Counted from the stretch's first letter, positions 1 through 10,111 are shown. The stretch: DNA of 64,000 bases from Novosphingobium sp. B1 (GCF_900176395.1 NZ_FWXL01000001.1:248001-312000), one strand, 5' to 3'. Made by a program: numbers and translations. The notes: generated by a model from the letters alone, not told the origin.

Positions 1-1
1 G

Positions 2-1444
2 CTTGATACGCTCTCGGCAGGGATCGCGCAGTTTGACGAGAAGCGGAACCTGGTTTTCGCCAACCAGCCGTTCCTGCGCATCTTCGGCGTACCGCAGGCG
101 TGGGTGGTGGATACCCCGCCGTTCGACCGCGTGATTGACCGGATGCGCGATGCCGGGCGCCTGCCCGAGGTGCGCGATTTCCCCGAATGGCGGCGCGAGC
201 GGCAGGCGTGGTTCCTTTCGCGCGTGCCGATGGAGGAATCCTGGCACCTTTCGGACGGCACGCATCTGCGCGTGGTGGGCCAGCCCATGCCCGATGGCGG
301 TCTGCTGATGATCTTCGAGGATCGTACCGAGCAACTGCAACTTTCGGCCACGCGCGACACCTTGTTACGCACCCGCACCGCGACCTTCGACAACCTGTTC
401 GAATCGCTCGCGGTGTTCGCACCCGATGGCAAGCTGCAGCTCTGGAACCGCCGCTTCGCCGAAGACTGGGGCCTTGAGGACGAATTCCTGACGACGCATC
501 CGCGCGTCGATGTCCTGTTGAACAAGCTGGCGGGGCAGCTCAAGCGGCCGGCCCAAATCGGCACGATCGCGCAGGTGATTCAGGGGGCAACGCTGGAGCG
601 CAAGCAACGCGGCGGCAGGCTGGCGCTGGCCGATGGACGGCATCTTGCCCTGGCGGGCGTGCCGCTGCCCGATGGAAACGGCATGCTGACCGTGCTCGAC
701 ATCACCGACAGTCAGAAGGCGGAAGCCGCGCTGCGCGAACGCAACGCCGCGCTGGTCGAGGCCGACGCGGTCAAGACGCGCTTCATCGCCAACATGAGCT
801 ATGAGTTCCGCACCCCGCTGACCTCGATCGGAGGCTTCGCCGAACTTCTGCAAAGCGGGATCGCGGGCGAGTTGACCGAGCAACAGAACGAGTATGTCGC
901 CGCCATCCTGTCGTCGGTCGAACGGCTTGGCGAGCAGATCGAGAACGTGCTGGACCTGTCGCAGAGCGAAGCGGGCACGCTGCCTCTCGCGCAGGACCCC
1001 GTGGAAATCTTCCCGCTCCTGACCGAAGTGGTGACCGATCGTGCCGACAGGCTGGCCGCTGCGGGGCTTTCGCTGGATTTGCGTGGTGACAAGTCGGCAG
1101 GCACGGTCAAGGGCGACGCCCGTCGTCTGCGCCGCGCATTCGGCCAGTTGGTCGACAATGCCATTGCCGCAACGCCCGAAGGCGGACGCATCCTGGTCGA
1201 GACCGGGCGGCGCAAGACTGGCGGAGTGCAGGTCGTGGTGTCGGACAATGGCCGGGGCATGGAACCTGCCGTGCTGGCGCGCGCGATGGAGGGCCTCAAG
1301 GTCAGCGCCGATGGCAAGACCGTGGAGCGACGCCAGGGTCTGGGCCTGCCCCTGGTGCGGCAACTGGTGGAGGCCCATGGCGGAACGCTGGAACTGATGT
1401 CGGAACCTGGCCTTGGCACCAGTGCCATCGCGGTGCTGCCATGA
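2..1444 (+). CDS. divL: DivL-like PAS sensor kinase with Tyr in the H-box (5' partial)
   Basis: The frame is open from base 2, so the N-terminus lies outside the window; 480 codons are visible. They hold PAS-like sensor segments, a dimerisation helix and an HATPase domain. The H-box reads NMSYEFRTPLTSI: Tyr (codon 800-802) replaces the phospho-accepting His. The N-box (LVDNAIAATP), G1 (DNGRGME) and G2 (GLGLPLV) motifs are intact. In Caulobacter, DivL is the cell-cycle kinase with this Tyr substitution; it works with DivK and CckA to control CtrA. The following tsaE overlaps by ATGA. Assignment to DivL rests on the H-box and the neighbours; another atypical PAS kinase is the alternative. Confidence 0.8.
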   Translation, partial: LDTLSAGIAQFDEKRNLVFANQPFLRIFGVPQAWVVDTPPFDRVIDRMRDAGRLPEVRDFPEWRRERQAWFLSRVPMEESWHLSDGTHLRVVGQPMPDGGLLMIFEDRTEQLQLSATRDTLLRTRTATFDNLFESLAVFAPDGKLQLWNRRFAEDWGLEDEFLTTHPRVDVLLNKLAGQLKRPAQIGTIAQVIQGATLERKQRGGRLALADGRHLALAGVPLPDGNGMLTVLDITDSQKAEAALRERNAALVEADAVKTRFIANMSYEFRTPLTSIGGFAELLQSGIAGELTEQQNEYVAAILSSVERLGEQIENVLDLSQSEAGTLPLAQDPVEIFPLLTEVVTDRADRLAAAGLSLDLRGDKSAGTVKGDARRLRRAFGQLVDNAIAATPEGGRILVETGRRKTGGVQVVVSDNGRGMEPAVLARAMEGLKVSADGKTVERRQGLGLPLVRQLVEAHGGTLELMSEPGLGTSAIAVLP

Positions 1445-1890
1445 TCGTCGATTTGCCGGACCATGCCGCATCGGCCGCGCTGGCGGCGCGTATTGCCGCC
1501 GACTTGCGCGCCGGGGATGTCGTCGCGCTCTCGGGCGGACTTGGCGCTGGCAAGACCACCCTGGCGCGCAGCATCGTGGCAGCGCTGGGCTATCAGGGCG
1601 AGGTGCCAAGCCCAAGCTTCGCGATCATCGAAACCTACGATCCGCCTGCGGTCCGCCTGCCGCTTGTCCATGCCGATTTCTATCGTCTGGAAGACCCGGC
1701 GGAAGCAGACGAGATCGGGCTTGACGATTACCGCTTTGGCGCAGCCATGCTGGCGGAATGGCCTGATCACGCCGGCGGATTTACGCATGAGCCGGGCTGC
1801 CTCTCGATCGTGCTGGAATCCACGGAAAATGGCAGGCGGGCCATTGTAACGCCGGGGCGCGATTGGCTAGAGCGAGGTTCATGGACCTGA
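1441..1890 (+). CDS. tsaE: tRNA threonylcarbamoyladenosine biosynthesis ATPase TsaE
   Basis: TsaE is the ATPase that works with TsaB/TsaD to place the N6-threonylcarbamoyl group on A37 of ANN-decoding tRNAs. The 149-residue length is normal. The P-loop is LSGGLGAGKTTLARSI near residue 35, and PSPSFAIIETY and HADFYRL follow, as expected for the family. The ATG overlaps the divL stop as ATGA, and the gene overlaps the next one by 10 bp, so it is translated as part of the operon. The protein is cytoplasmic. Confidence 0.93.
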   Translation: MIVDLPDHAASAALAARIAADLRAGDVVALSGGLGAGKTTLARSIVAALGYQGEVPSPSFAIIETYDPPAVRLPLVHADFYRLEDPAEADEIGLDDYRFGAAMLAEWPDHAGGFTHEPGCLSIVLESTENGRRAIVTPGRDWLERGSWT

Positions 1891-2864
1891 CCATTCCCCC
1901 GGGCGCGGACGCTTTCCTCACGCAGGCAGGCTGGGGCGGCGCCACGATCGAACCTCTTCCGGGGGACGCATCGTTCCGCCGCTACTTCCGCATCCGCCGT
2001 TCGAACGGCAACGCCATGCTGATGCATGCGCCGCCGCCGACCGAGGACCCGGAGCCGTTTCTGCGTTCTGCCAAATGGCTAGATGCCAATGGCATGCGCG
2101 CGCCGCATGTGCTGGCCGAAGATGCGGAACAGGGTTTTGTCCTGCTCGAGGACTTCGGTGAAATCCGCATGCGCGAGTACCTCGACGCCTGGCCGCAGGA
2201 CGAGGACGAAGTCTATCGGCGCGCGATCGATGCCCTGCTGCAATTGCGCAAGCTGCCGCCGGGCCCGTTTACCGGCTACACGCTCGCCGAATACCAGCGC
2301 GAAGCCAAGCTCTTTATCGACTGGTTTGTGCCGGCGCGGCAGCTTTACGTGGACAGCCGCACCTGGGCCAACGCCTGGGAGCAGGTCCTCATGCGTCTGT
2401 TGCCGCGCCAGCGCCCCGGCGTCACCGTGCTGCGCGATTACCACGCCGAGAACATCATGTTGCTTGGTGGACTCGACAAGCAGGGCCTGCTCGATTTCCA
2501 GGACGCGCTGGTTGGCCATCCAGCCTATGATCTTGTCTCGTTGCTGCAGGACGCCCGGCGGGAAGTATCGCCCGACCTCGAACAGCGCATGCTGGCCTAC
2601 TATTGCGAGCGCAGCGGCGAGGGCGACGAATTTCTGGCCGACTACGCCGTGCTCGGCGCGCAGCGCAACGCCAAGATCGTCGGCATCTTCGTCCGCCTGT
2701 GGAAGCGTGACGGAAAGCCGCGATATCTTGATTACATTCCGCGCGTCTGGGCCCTGATGGAACGGGATCTGGCCCATCCTGCGCTAGCCCCCGTCGCCGA
2801 ATGGTTTGAAGCCAACATCCCGGCAGATTTGCGCGCGGCACTGGGAGGCCGGTTCGAGGCATGA
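1881..2864 (+). CDS. amgK: N-acetylmuramate/N-acetylglucosamine kinase (AmgK-type phosphotransferase)
   Basis: This is an aminoglycoside-phosphotransferase-fold kinase. In pseudomonads and relatives AmgK phosphorylates C1 of MurNAc/GlcNAc for cell-wall recycling; the next gene, a MurU-like nucleotidyltransferase, supports that job. Visible motifs are LPGDASFRRYFRI (nucleotide-binding loop), VLRDYHAENIML (catalytic loop) and LLDFQDALVGHPAYDL (metal-binding DFQ). The frame could begin at TTG 1863, but ATG 1881, which overlaps the tsaE stop, gives the usual start MDLTIPPG. The product is about 327 residues. Substrate is inferred from context. Confidence 0.85.
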   Translation: MDLTIPPGADAFLTQAGWGGATIEPLPGDASFRRYFRIRRSNGNAMLMHAPPPTEDPEPFLRSAKWLDANGMRAPHVLAEDAEQGFVLLEDFGEIRMREYLDAWPQDEDEVYRRAIDALLQLRKLPPGPFTGYTLAEYQREAKLFIDWFVPARQLYVDSRTWANAWEQVLMRLLPRQRPGVTVLRDYHAENIMLLGGLDKQGLLDFQDALVGHPAYDLVSLLQDARREVSPDLEQRMLAYYCERSGEGDEFLADYAVLGAQRNAKIVGIFVRLWKRDGKPRYLDYIPRVWALMERDLAHPALAPVAEWFEANIPADLRAALGGRFEA

Positions 2865-3583
2865 GCAGACCGCTTGCCAGCGATGTTGCGATGGTTCTTT
2901 CCGCAGGCCTCGGCAAGCGGATGCGTCCACTTACCGCATCGCGCCCAAAGCCGCTGGTGCAGGTTGCCGGGAAGCCGCTGATCGACCACGCGCTTGACAA
3001 GCTGCAAGAGGCTGGCGTCTCGCGCGTGGTCGTCAACGTGCACTACCTTGCCGACGCGATGGAGGCCTATCTTTCGCGACGCACTGCGCCTGAAATCACG
3101 ATCTCCGACGAGCGCGACGAGTTGCTGGAAACGGGGGGCGGCATGGCCAGGGCGCTGCCGCTGATCGGGACGGACCCGTTCTTCTGCCTCAATTCCGACA
3201 ACATATGGCTTGACGGGCCGCGCAATGTCTTCGCGCATCTTTCGGACCATTGGGACGCCGGGAAGATGGACGCGCTGCTGCTGCTGGTGCCGCATGCCCG
3301 CGCATTCAATTACCGCGGCAAGGGCGATTTTCACATGGATGCGCTGGGGCGCATATCCCGCCGCCGCACCGGACGGGTCGCGCCCTTCATCTACAGCGGC
3401 ATCCAGATCGTCTCGCATCGCCTCTTGCGCGATTGCCCGGAAGGACGCTTCGGCACGATGGTGCTGTGGCAGCGCGCGATGGAGGAAGGGCGGCTCTATG
3501 GGCTGTCGCACCTGGGTTTATGGTACGAAGTGGGCGAACCGCAGATGATCGCCCCGACCGAGGCCGCGCTGCAGCGCGATTGA
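2861..3583 (+). CDS. murU: N-acetylmuramate-1-phosphate uridylyltransferase (MurU-type)
   Basis: A 240-residue nucleotidyltransferase. The N-terminal signature MVLSAGLGKRMRPLT followed by RPKPLVQVAGKPL is the sugar-nucleotide pyrophosphorylase motif, and FFCLNSDNIW supplies the metal-binding Asp. With AmgK, MurU converts MurNAc-1-phosphate to UDP-MurNAc, a recycling route that bypasses MurA (the fosfomycin target). The start overlaps the amgK stop as ATGA, so the two are probably translationally coupled. A mannose- or glucose-1-phosphate specificity cannot be excluded from sequence, but the pairing with amgK favours MurU. Confidence 0.85.
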   Translation: MSRPLASDVAMVLSAGLGKRMRPLTASRPKPLVQVAGKPLIDHALDKLQEAGVSRVVVNVHYLADAMEAYLSRRTAPEITISDERDELLETGGGMARALPLIGTDPFFCLNSDNIWLDGPRNVFAHLSDHWDAGKMDALLLLVPHARAFNYRGKGDFHMDALGRISRRRTGRVAPFIYSGIQIVSHRLLRDCPEGRFGTMVLWQRAMEEGRLYGLSHLGLWYEVGEPQMIAPTEAALQRD

Positions 3584-3584
3584 G

Positions 3585-6584
3585 ATGACCGCAGGCTCCC
3601 ATCGTCCGCGGGTCTGGTCGATCGCGGCGCATCGGGGCTTTGCCGATGCCCTCGTCGCCGGCCTGATCCCGCGCTATCGCGAAGACCGTTTTGGCCTTGC
3701 GCGGCTCACGCTGCTCCTGCCCAGCCAGCGCGCGATACGCACCGTTACCGAAGCGTTCGTTCGCGCGAGCGGCCATGGCCTCCTGCTGCCGCGCATGGCC
3801 GTCGTGGGCGATCTCGACCTTGACGAAACGCTTGGCCCCCTGCTCGACCCGATCGGTGCGGGCACGGACATTCCCGAGGCCGTGGACCCGGTCTATCGCC
3901 TGCTGCAACTTGGTACGCTTCTTCGCGCCGAACTGGCTGACGAGGCACCGGGCGAAGCGGCGTTGCTGCGCCAGGCGCGCGGCATTGCCCAAGGCATCGA
4001 CCGCCTGCTGGTTGAAGGCGTACAGCCGCAGGACATGCTTTCCGAAGACGTGCTGGGCTTGTCGTCAGAACTTTCCGAGCATTGGCGCGAGAGCACGCGC
4101 CTGTTCGCGTCGGTGTTCTTCAAGTGGCAGGATCATCTGGCCGGGATCGGCAGGATCGACGCGCCGGAGCGGCGGAACCGGTTGCTTGCCCATGCGGCAC
4201 AGGTCTGGAGTGAGCGGCCCCCGGCAAGGCCGATCGTTGCGGCGGGCGTCACTTCGGCCTCACCGGCAGTCGCGCGGCTGCTGCGGGTGGTTGCAGAACT
4301 GCCGGATGGCGGTGTGATCCTCCCCGATCTCGACATGGGGCTTGAGCCAGAGGTCTGGGATGCTCTGGGATCAGCAGGCGGGCCCGATGGCGCGGTGTTC
4401 GAGCGGGGCGATGTCGTCACGCACCCGCAGTATCATCTCAAGCTGTTGCTCAACCGGATGGGCATTGCCCGAGGCGAGGTCGAGCCTTGGCACCGCTCGG
4501 GCATGTCACCCGCGCCGCCGGAGCGCAGCCGCGCGATCTCCAACCTGTTCCTGCCGCCCGAGGCAAGCGCGGCCTGGGTTTCGCTGGAGGCGCGTCAGCG
4601 CCGGTTGTCGGGCGTTCGCGTGATGGAAAGCGCGACGCCGGAAGAAGAGGCACAGGCTATCGCCGTGCTGGTGCGCGAGGCGCTGGCCGAGCCCGAACGC
4701 CGCGTTGCCGTGATCACGCCTGATCGCAGCCTTGCCTCGCGGGTGGTGGCGCATCTCGGGCGCTGGAACATCGGTGCCGACGACACCGCAGGACGCCCGC
4801 TGCCGCAGACAGCGGCGGGTCGTGTCCTGCTCCAGCTTGCCGAAGTGGTGGCCGAACGCGCGGCGCCCGTCGCGGTGCTGGCGTTGCTCGGCCATCCGCT
4901 CGTCAGGCCGGGAGAAGGCCGGGCGATCTGGCTGGAGCGGGTTCGCCAGTTGGACCTGGCCCTGCGCGGACCACGTCCCGGTCCCGGCCTCGCGGCGATG
5001 CGTGGCAAGGCCGAGGAATTTGACCGGCGCTACCCCGGCTTGGCCGATTGGTGGTCCCGCGTCGAAGATCTGCTGTTCCCCATTCTCGCGCTTGAAGGCG
5101 CGGTCCCGCTCGATGCCGTGCTGGTCGCGTTGGCCGAGGCGGGTGAGGCACTGTGCGGACAAGGTCTTTGGGGGCAGGCAGATGGCCGCTGCCTTGCACA
5201 GTTCGTGGAACGCTGGCGCGAAGCGGCGACCGAAGTGCCGGTCCTTGTCGATTGCGAAGACTTGCCTGCGCTGCTGCGCGATGCCATGGAGGAAGTCTCG
5301 GTGCGGCCGCCTTACGGTGGCCATCCGCGGCTGGCGATCTACGGCCTGCTTGAAGCGCGCATGAGCCGCGCAGATCTGGTGATCTGCGGCGGGCTGACCG
5401 AGGGTAGCTGGCCGGGTACTCCCGCACCGGATCCCTTGCTCGCTCCGGCAATCCTTCGCGCACTCGGCATTCCTGGCGCGGATTTCCGCATCGGCCTTTC
5501 GGCACACGATCTTGCTGCGGCGCTTGGCGCACCTGAAGTGATCTTGAGCCATGCCCATCGCGATGCCACCGGGCCGGTCATCCCGTCGCGCTTCGTGCTG
5601 CGCATTCATGCCATGCTGGGGGAGAATGTCCGTCGCGAGGGGCGGGCAGTCGCACTGGCCAAGGCGCTTGCCGACGCTGCTCCGGCGCCGCCGCATCCCC
5701 GGCCGCATCCGATGCCGAGCGCAGAGCAGCGGCGCGTGCCGATTGCCGTGACCGCGCTCGACCGCCTGCGCGGCGATCCGTACCAGTTCTATGCGTCGGC
5801 AATTCTCAGTCTGCGCAGCCTTGACCCGGTCGACGCAGACCCGACGCCGGCATGGAAGGGCACGGCGGTCCACGACGTCCTCAAGGCCTGGCACGAGGCG
5901 GGCGGCAAGCCCGGGGAACTGGCACCGCTGGCGGAGCGCATGTTCGATGAAATGAGCGCGCACCCGTTCATGCGCGCGATGTGGAAGCCTCGGCTGATCG
6001 ATGCGCTGCTTTGGATCGAGGAAGAGACCGATCGTCTTGCGGGCGAAGGGCGCGAAGTGCTGGCGGTCGAGCGCAAGGGCGAGATCGTGGTCGACGGCAT
6101 CCGCATCCATGGCCGTGCCGACCGCATCGATATGCTGGCGGACGGGACGCTGGCCGTGGTCGACTACAAGACCGGAATGCCGCCGTCCGGCAAGATGGTG
6201 GCGCAAGGCTATGCGCTGCAACTTGGGCTGATCGGCATGATCGCCGCGCAGGGCGGCATGGAAGGTGTTTCCGGCGATCCGGCGAAGTTCGAGTACTGGT
6301 CCTTGGGCCGCAATGTCGAGCGCGGGTTCGGCTACATGAAATCGCCTGTCAAGGAGAGCGCGCGCCAATCCGGCTTGCCGCTCGAGGATTTCATGCCGGA
6401 AACCGAGCGATATCTGCGCGAGGCAATCGCGCGCTGGCTGCTGGGCAGCGAGCCATTCACGGCGCGGCTCAATCCCGATCTGCCCGGATACAGTGATTTC
6501 GACCAGTTGATGCGGCTTGACGAATGGCAGGGCCGGGAAGGCGAAGGTTCGGTAAGCGAAGGCGCAGGTGAGGGGGAGGTATGA
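3585..6584 (+). CDS. addB: Double-strand break repair protein AddB
   Basis: AddB is the inactivated-helicase/nuclease subunit of the AddAB complex that resects double-strand breaks for RecA recombination. The 999-residue length fits the alphaproteobacterial family. The N-terminus (VWSIAAHRGFADALVAGL) and the segment LLPSQRAIRTVTEAF match AddB. The C-terminal nuclease domain is seen as WKGTAVHDVLKAWH, VDYKTGMPPSG and QGYALQLGL (PD-(D/E)XK plus QxxxY). The gene starts 2 bp after murU, and its stop overlaps addA as ATGA. Confidence 0.93.
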   Translation: MTAGSHRPRVWSIAAHRGFADALVAGLIPRYREDRFGLARLTLLLPSQRAIRTVTEAFVRASGHGLLLPRMAVVGDLDLDETLGPLLDPIGAGTDIPEAVDPVYRLLQLGTLLRAELADEAPGEAALLRQARGIAQGIDRLLVEGVQPQDMLSEDVLGLSSELSEHWRESTRLFASVFFKWQDHLAGIGRIDAPERRNRLLAHAAQVWSERPPARPIVAAGVTSASPAVARLLRVVAELPDGGVILPDLDMGLEPEVWDALGSAGGPDGAVFERGDVVTHPQYHLKLLLNRMGIARGEVEPWHRSGMSPAPPERSRAISNLFLPPEASAAWVSLEARQRRLSGVRVMESATPEEEAQAIAVLVREALAEPERRVAVITPDRSLASRVVAHLGRWNIGADDTAGRPLPQTAAGRVLLQLAEVVAERAAPVAVLALLGHPLVRPGEGRAIWLERVRQLDLALRGPRPGPGLAAMRGKAEEFDRRYPGLADWWSRVEDLLFPILALEGAVPLDAVLVALAEAGEALCGQGLWGQADGRCLAQFVERWREAATEVPVLVDCEDLPALLRDAMEEVSVRPPYGGHPRLAIYGLLEARMSRADLVICGGLTEGSWPGTPAPDPLLAPAILRALGIPGADFRIGLSAHDLAAALGAPEVILSHAHRDATGPVIPSRFVLRIHAMLGENVRREGRAVALAKALADAAPAPPHPRPHPMPSAEQRRVPIAVTALDRLRGDPYQFYASAILSLRSLDPVDADPTPAWKGTAVHDVLKAWHEAGGKPGELAPLAERMFDEMSAHPFMRAMWKPRLIDALLWIEEETDRLAGEGREVLAVERKGEIVVDGIRIHGRADRIDMLADGTLAVVDYKTGMPPSGKMVAQGYALQLGLIGMIAAQGGMEGVSGDPAKFEYWSLGRNVERGFGYMKSPVKESARQSGLPLEDFMPETERYLREAIARWLLGSEPFTARLNPDLPGYSDFDQLMRLDEWQGREGEGSVSEGAGEGEV

Positions 6585-9500
6585 GCAAGGTTTACCCTCT
6601 CAAGGACAACCAGGCGCACGCCGTCCATCCCCAGCGCACGGTCTGGCTTTCGGCTTCGGCAGGCACGGGCAAGACCCAGGTGCTTTCCGCCCGCGTGCTG
6701 CGGCTTCTGCTGCAGGACGGCGTCGAGCCGGAGCAGATTCTGTGCCTGACCTTCACCAAGGCCGGCGCTGCCGAAATGGCGACGCGCGTCAATGAAGTGC
6801 TGGCAAGCTGGGTGCGCATGCCGGACATCGACCTTGCCGGTCAGTTGAAGGCAATCGGCGCGCCGTTCGGGCCCGAGACAATCGCCCGCGCGCGCAGCCG
6901 CTTTGCCGCGGTGCTGGATTGTGCGGGCGGGGGCCTGATGATTGAGACGATCCACGCCTTCTGTCAGTGGCTGCTGGCCTCGTTCCCGGTGGAAGCGGGG
7001 TTGCGGCCCGGCACACGGGCGATGGAGGATCGCGATCGCGCGCTTCTGGTGCGGCAGGTCCTGGCCGAACTGCTGGTCGAGGCGCAGGAGCACGGCGACG
7101 AGGCGCTGGTCGACAACCTCGCCGTCCTTTCGCGCCGGATGAGCGAGGACCAGGTCGAAAGCTTCCTGCTGCGTTGCGCCGGTGCGCTGGACCTCTGGCA
7201 GGGGGCGGGTGCATGGCAGCCACCACTGCGCCCGCGGATCAACCGCATTATCGGTCTGGGTGAGGACGACGGTCCCGACAGTCTGGCGGCGATGTGCGGA
7301 GACGATCTGTTCGATTGTCAGTCGGTGCGGCGCTGCATGGAGATGAATGCGGCGTGGGGCACCAAGGGCGGCATCGAGACAGCCAACGCGCTGGGCGATT
7401 GGCTGGCCGCATCGCCGGAGCAACGGCTGGCAAGCTTCGCCGCGCTGAAAGGCGCTTTCCTGACCGCCAAGGACGAGCCGCGTTCGACCAGCAATATCGA
7501 GAAGAAGCAGCCCGACTATCCGGAATATGCTGCGCGCGTCATCGGGTGCATCGAGGCGGTGAAGGCGCACAAGGCGCAGATCGATCTGGCGGACCTGCTT
7601 GATACCGCGCTTTCCGTGGGGCGGCGCTTCGCTCTGGCGTGGGACGCCGCCAAGGCGCGCGAGGGCTTCATCGATTTCGATGACCAGATCCGCACCGCAG
7701 CCGAGCTGCTTACCAAGCGCACCAGCGCGGAATGGATCCGCTTCAAGCTGGACCGGCGCTTCGATCACATCCTTGTCGACGAAGCGCAGGATACCAATGC
7801 CTCGCAATGGGAGATCGTGCTGGAAGGTCTGGTGTCGGACTTCTTCACCGGCGAGGGACAGCGCGGGCCCGCCGTGCGTACGCTGTTCGTGGTGGGCGAT
7901 TACAAGCAGGCGATTTTCGGTTTTCAGGGCACCAGCCCCGAGAACTTCGCGCAGGCGAGCCATCGCGTCAGGGAGCAGCTTCAGCAGGTTTCCGAGATTC
8001 TGGGCGATCCTGACCGCAAATTGCTTGAACTTGGACTTGGGCAGTCGTTCCGCACCGCGCGGCCGATCCTCGATTTCGTCGATGCCGCTATCGATCACGT
8101 CGGGTGGGACCGTCTCGGACTTGATCGCAAGCCCGAGCGACATGTCGGCCTCGACATACCCGGCACGGTCGGCCTGTGGCAGGTCGTGGGCGACGATGTG
8201 GCCGACGAGGGTGAAGAGGGTGAGGGCGAAGAAGGCGGCGAGAGCTGGCTTTCGCGCCCCGATCGCAAACTGGCCGACCAGATCGCCCTGCAGGTAAAGG
8301 GATGGATCGACAGCGGCTTTCCGCTGGGCAAGGCGGGACGCAACGCCGATGCGGGCGACGTGATGATTCTTGTGCGCAAGCGCAAGGAGCTGGCCGGCCT
8401 TATCGTGGCGCGGCTTCATGCGCGCGGTGTGCCGGTGGCGGGCGTCGACAGGTTGCGGCTTGGCGCGCCGCTGGCGGTCAAGGATCTCGTCGCCGCGCTG
8501 CGCTTTGCGGTTCAACCGCTCGACGACCTCAATTTGGCCGGCCTGCTGGTCTCTCCGCTGATCGGATGGTCGCAGGAGGACCTGCTCGAGCACGGCTATC
8601 GCAAGCAGGGTGTGCGGCTCTGGGACTGGCTGCGCCAGAACGAGGGACCCGCAACGTTCGCGACGATGGAGCAGCTGCGCAGCCTGTTGACGCGCGCCGA
8701 TTTCGATCCGCCACAAGTGCTGCTGCATTGGCTGCTGGTCGGGCCGTGGGACGCCCGGCGCAAGCTGGTGGCAAGGTTGGGGCGCGAGGCCAACGATCCG
8801 ATCGACGAATTGCTCAATGCGGCGATGGCCTTTTCAAGCGCCAATGTGCCCAGCCTGATTGGCTTCCTGCAGTGGTTTGACGCAGGCGAGGGCGAATTGA
8901 AGCGTGAGGCCGGCAAGGCCGACGGGCTGGTGCGCGTCATGACGGTGCACGGATCGAAGGGCTTGCAGGCGCCCATCGTGATCCTGGCGGACGCAGCCGA
9001 CGATCCCGATCTGTCACCGCCGCGCGGGCTGGAACTGGCGGAGAACATCCTTGGCACGCTGCGCAAGGTGCCGCTTCCCTCGCTACGCAAGGAGGAGAAG
9101 GCACCGGCTGTGCTGCAAGCCGAGGCCGAAGCGAAGCGTGCCGAGCGCGAGGAGCATTGGCGGTTGCTCTACGTGGCGATGACGCGTGCCGAGGAGGCGC
9201 TGTTCATTGCCGGAGCAAAGGGCAAGCGCCGCCGCAAGATTGGCGGCGAGTTGCCCGAAGACAGCTGGTATGCACAGCTTGAGCCGCTGTTCGATGCCGA
9301 CTGGCGCGATGATGCGTTGTGGGGCGCCATGAAGCTGATCGGCGGTCCGCCGGTGCTCAAGGCGGTGCAGGCTCGCCCTGCGGCGGCCACTGCCATGGAG
9401 CTGCCAGACCTGTTGCTGACCAGCATCGGGCCCGAACCCCGGCCACCCCGACCGCTGGCGCCATCTTCGCTGGGCGAGGACGATGCGCCTGATCCTCCGG

Positions 9501-10051
9501 CACCCCCCGGTCCCTTTGCGATGCTCGCCGCGCGGCGTGGGGTGTTGCTCCACCGCCTGATCGAGCGGCTGCCCGAACTGCCGCCTGAGCAGCGCGGTGA
9601 GGCAGCTCTGGCGTGGCTGGCGCGCGCCGGTGACGAGTTCGAACTGGCTGAACGGCAGAGCATGGCGCAGTCAGCGCTGAAGGTTCTCGAGCAGCCGGGA
9701 TGGAGCGATGTTTTCGGTCCTGATTCCCTTGCCGAAGTGCCGCTGGCTGCGGTTGTCGGCGGACGCGTGGTCAGCGGCACTGTGGATCGACTGGTGATCG
9801 CGGGTGACCGCATCCGCATTGTCGATTTCAAGACAGCCCGGCGCCCGCCTGCATCGCTTGCAGAAATTCCGCCTGCCTATATCCGCCAGATGGCGGCCTA
9901 TGTCGCCGCGCTCGAGGCCATCCATCCGGGACTGCCGGTCGAGGCGGCGCTGCTTTATACGCATACGCCCGAACTATTCGTGCTGCCTCCGGATCTGATC
10001 GAGCCGCAAAAGCTGCGCCTTGCCGCGGTTCAGGATTCCTTGTCCGGCTGA
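6581..10051 (+). CDS. addA: Double-strand break repair helicase AddA
   Basis: AddA is the UvrD-type helicase/nuclease subunit of AddAB. The 1,156-residue protein has Walker A in WLSASAGTGKTQVLSAR near residue 30, motif Ia FTKAGAAEMATRV, Walker B in HILVDEAQDTNASQW, motif V MTVHGSKGLQAPIV and motif VI LLYVAMTRAEEAL. The C-terminal nuclease motif is IRIVDFKTARRP with a following IRQMAAY. The gene overlaps addB by 4 bp (ATGA), as expected for subunits made together. Confidence 0.95.
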   Translation: MSKVYPLKDNQAHAVHPQRTVWLSASAGTGKTQVLSARVLRLLLQDGVEPEQILCLTFTKAGAAEMATRVNEVLASWVRMPDIDLAGQLKAIGAPFGPETIARARSRFAAVLDCAGGGLMIETIHAFCQWLLASFPVEAGLRPGTRAMEDRDRALLVRQVLAELLVEAQEHGDEALVDNLAVLSRRMSEDQVESFLLRCAGALDLWQGAGAWQPPLRPRINRIIGLGEDDGPDSLAAMCGDDLFDCQSVRRCMEMNAAWGTKGGIETANALGDWLAASPEQRLASFAALKGAFLTAKDEPRSTSNIEKKQPDYPEYAARVIGCIEAVKAHKAQIDLADLLDTALSVGRRFALAWDAAKAREGFIDFDDQIRTAAELLTKRTSAEWIRFKLDRRFDHILVDEAQDTNASQWEIVLEGLVSDFFTGEGQRGPAVRTLFVVGDYKQAIFGFQGTSPENFAQASHRVREQLQQVSEILGDPDRKLLELGLGQSFRTARPILDFVDAAIDHVGWDRLGLDRKPERHVGLDIPGTVGLWQVVGDDVADEGEEGEGEEGGESWLSRPDRKLADQIALQVKGWIDSGFPLGKAGRNADAGDVMILVRKRKELAGLIVARLHARGVPVAGVDRLRLGAPLAVKDLVAALRFAVQPLDDLNLAGLLVSPLIGWSQEDLLEHGYRKQGVRLWDWLRQNEGPATFATMEQLRSLLTRADFDPPQVLLHWLLVGPWDARRKLVARLGREANDPIDELLNAAMAFSSANVPSLIGFLQWFDAGEGELKREAGKADGLVRVMTVHGSKGLQAPIVILADAADDPDLSPPRGLELAENILGTLRKVPLPSLRKEEKAPAVLQAEAEAKRAEREEHWRLLYVAMTRAEEALFIAGAKGKRRRKIGGELPEDSWYAQLEPLFDADWRDDALWGAMKLIGGPPVLKAVQARPAAATAMELPDLLLTSIGPEPRPPRPLAPSSLGEDDAPDPPAPPGPFAMLAARRGVLLHRLIERLPELPPEQRGEAALAWLARAGDEFELAERQSMAQSALKVLEQPGWSDVFGPDSLAEVPLAAVVGGRVVSGTVDRLVIAGDRIRIVDFKTARRPPASLAEIPPAYIRQMAAYVAALEAIHPGLPVEAALLYTHTPELFVLPPDLIEPQKLRLAAVQDSLSG

Positions 10052-10111
10052 TCGGTTGCGCACTGGCGCCAAGCATCTAGATTGCATTCAACCAAACAGG
10101 AGTTTCAAGCG

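Noticed and set aside
6332..8728. 798-codon frame antisense to addA
   Set aside because: Same cause; addA has full helicase and nuclease motifs on the other strand.
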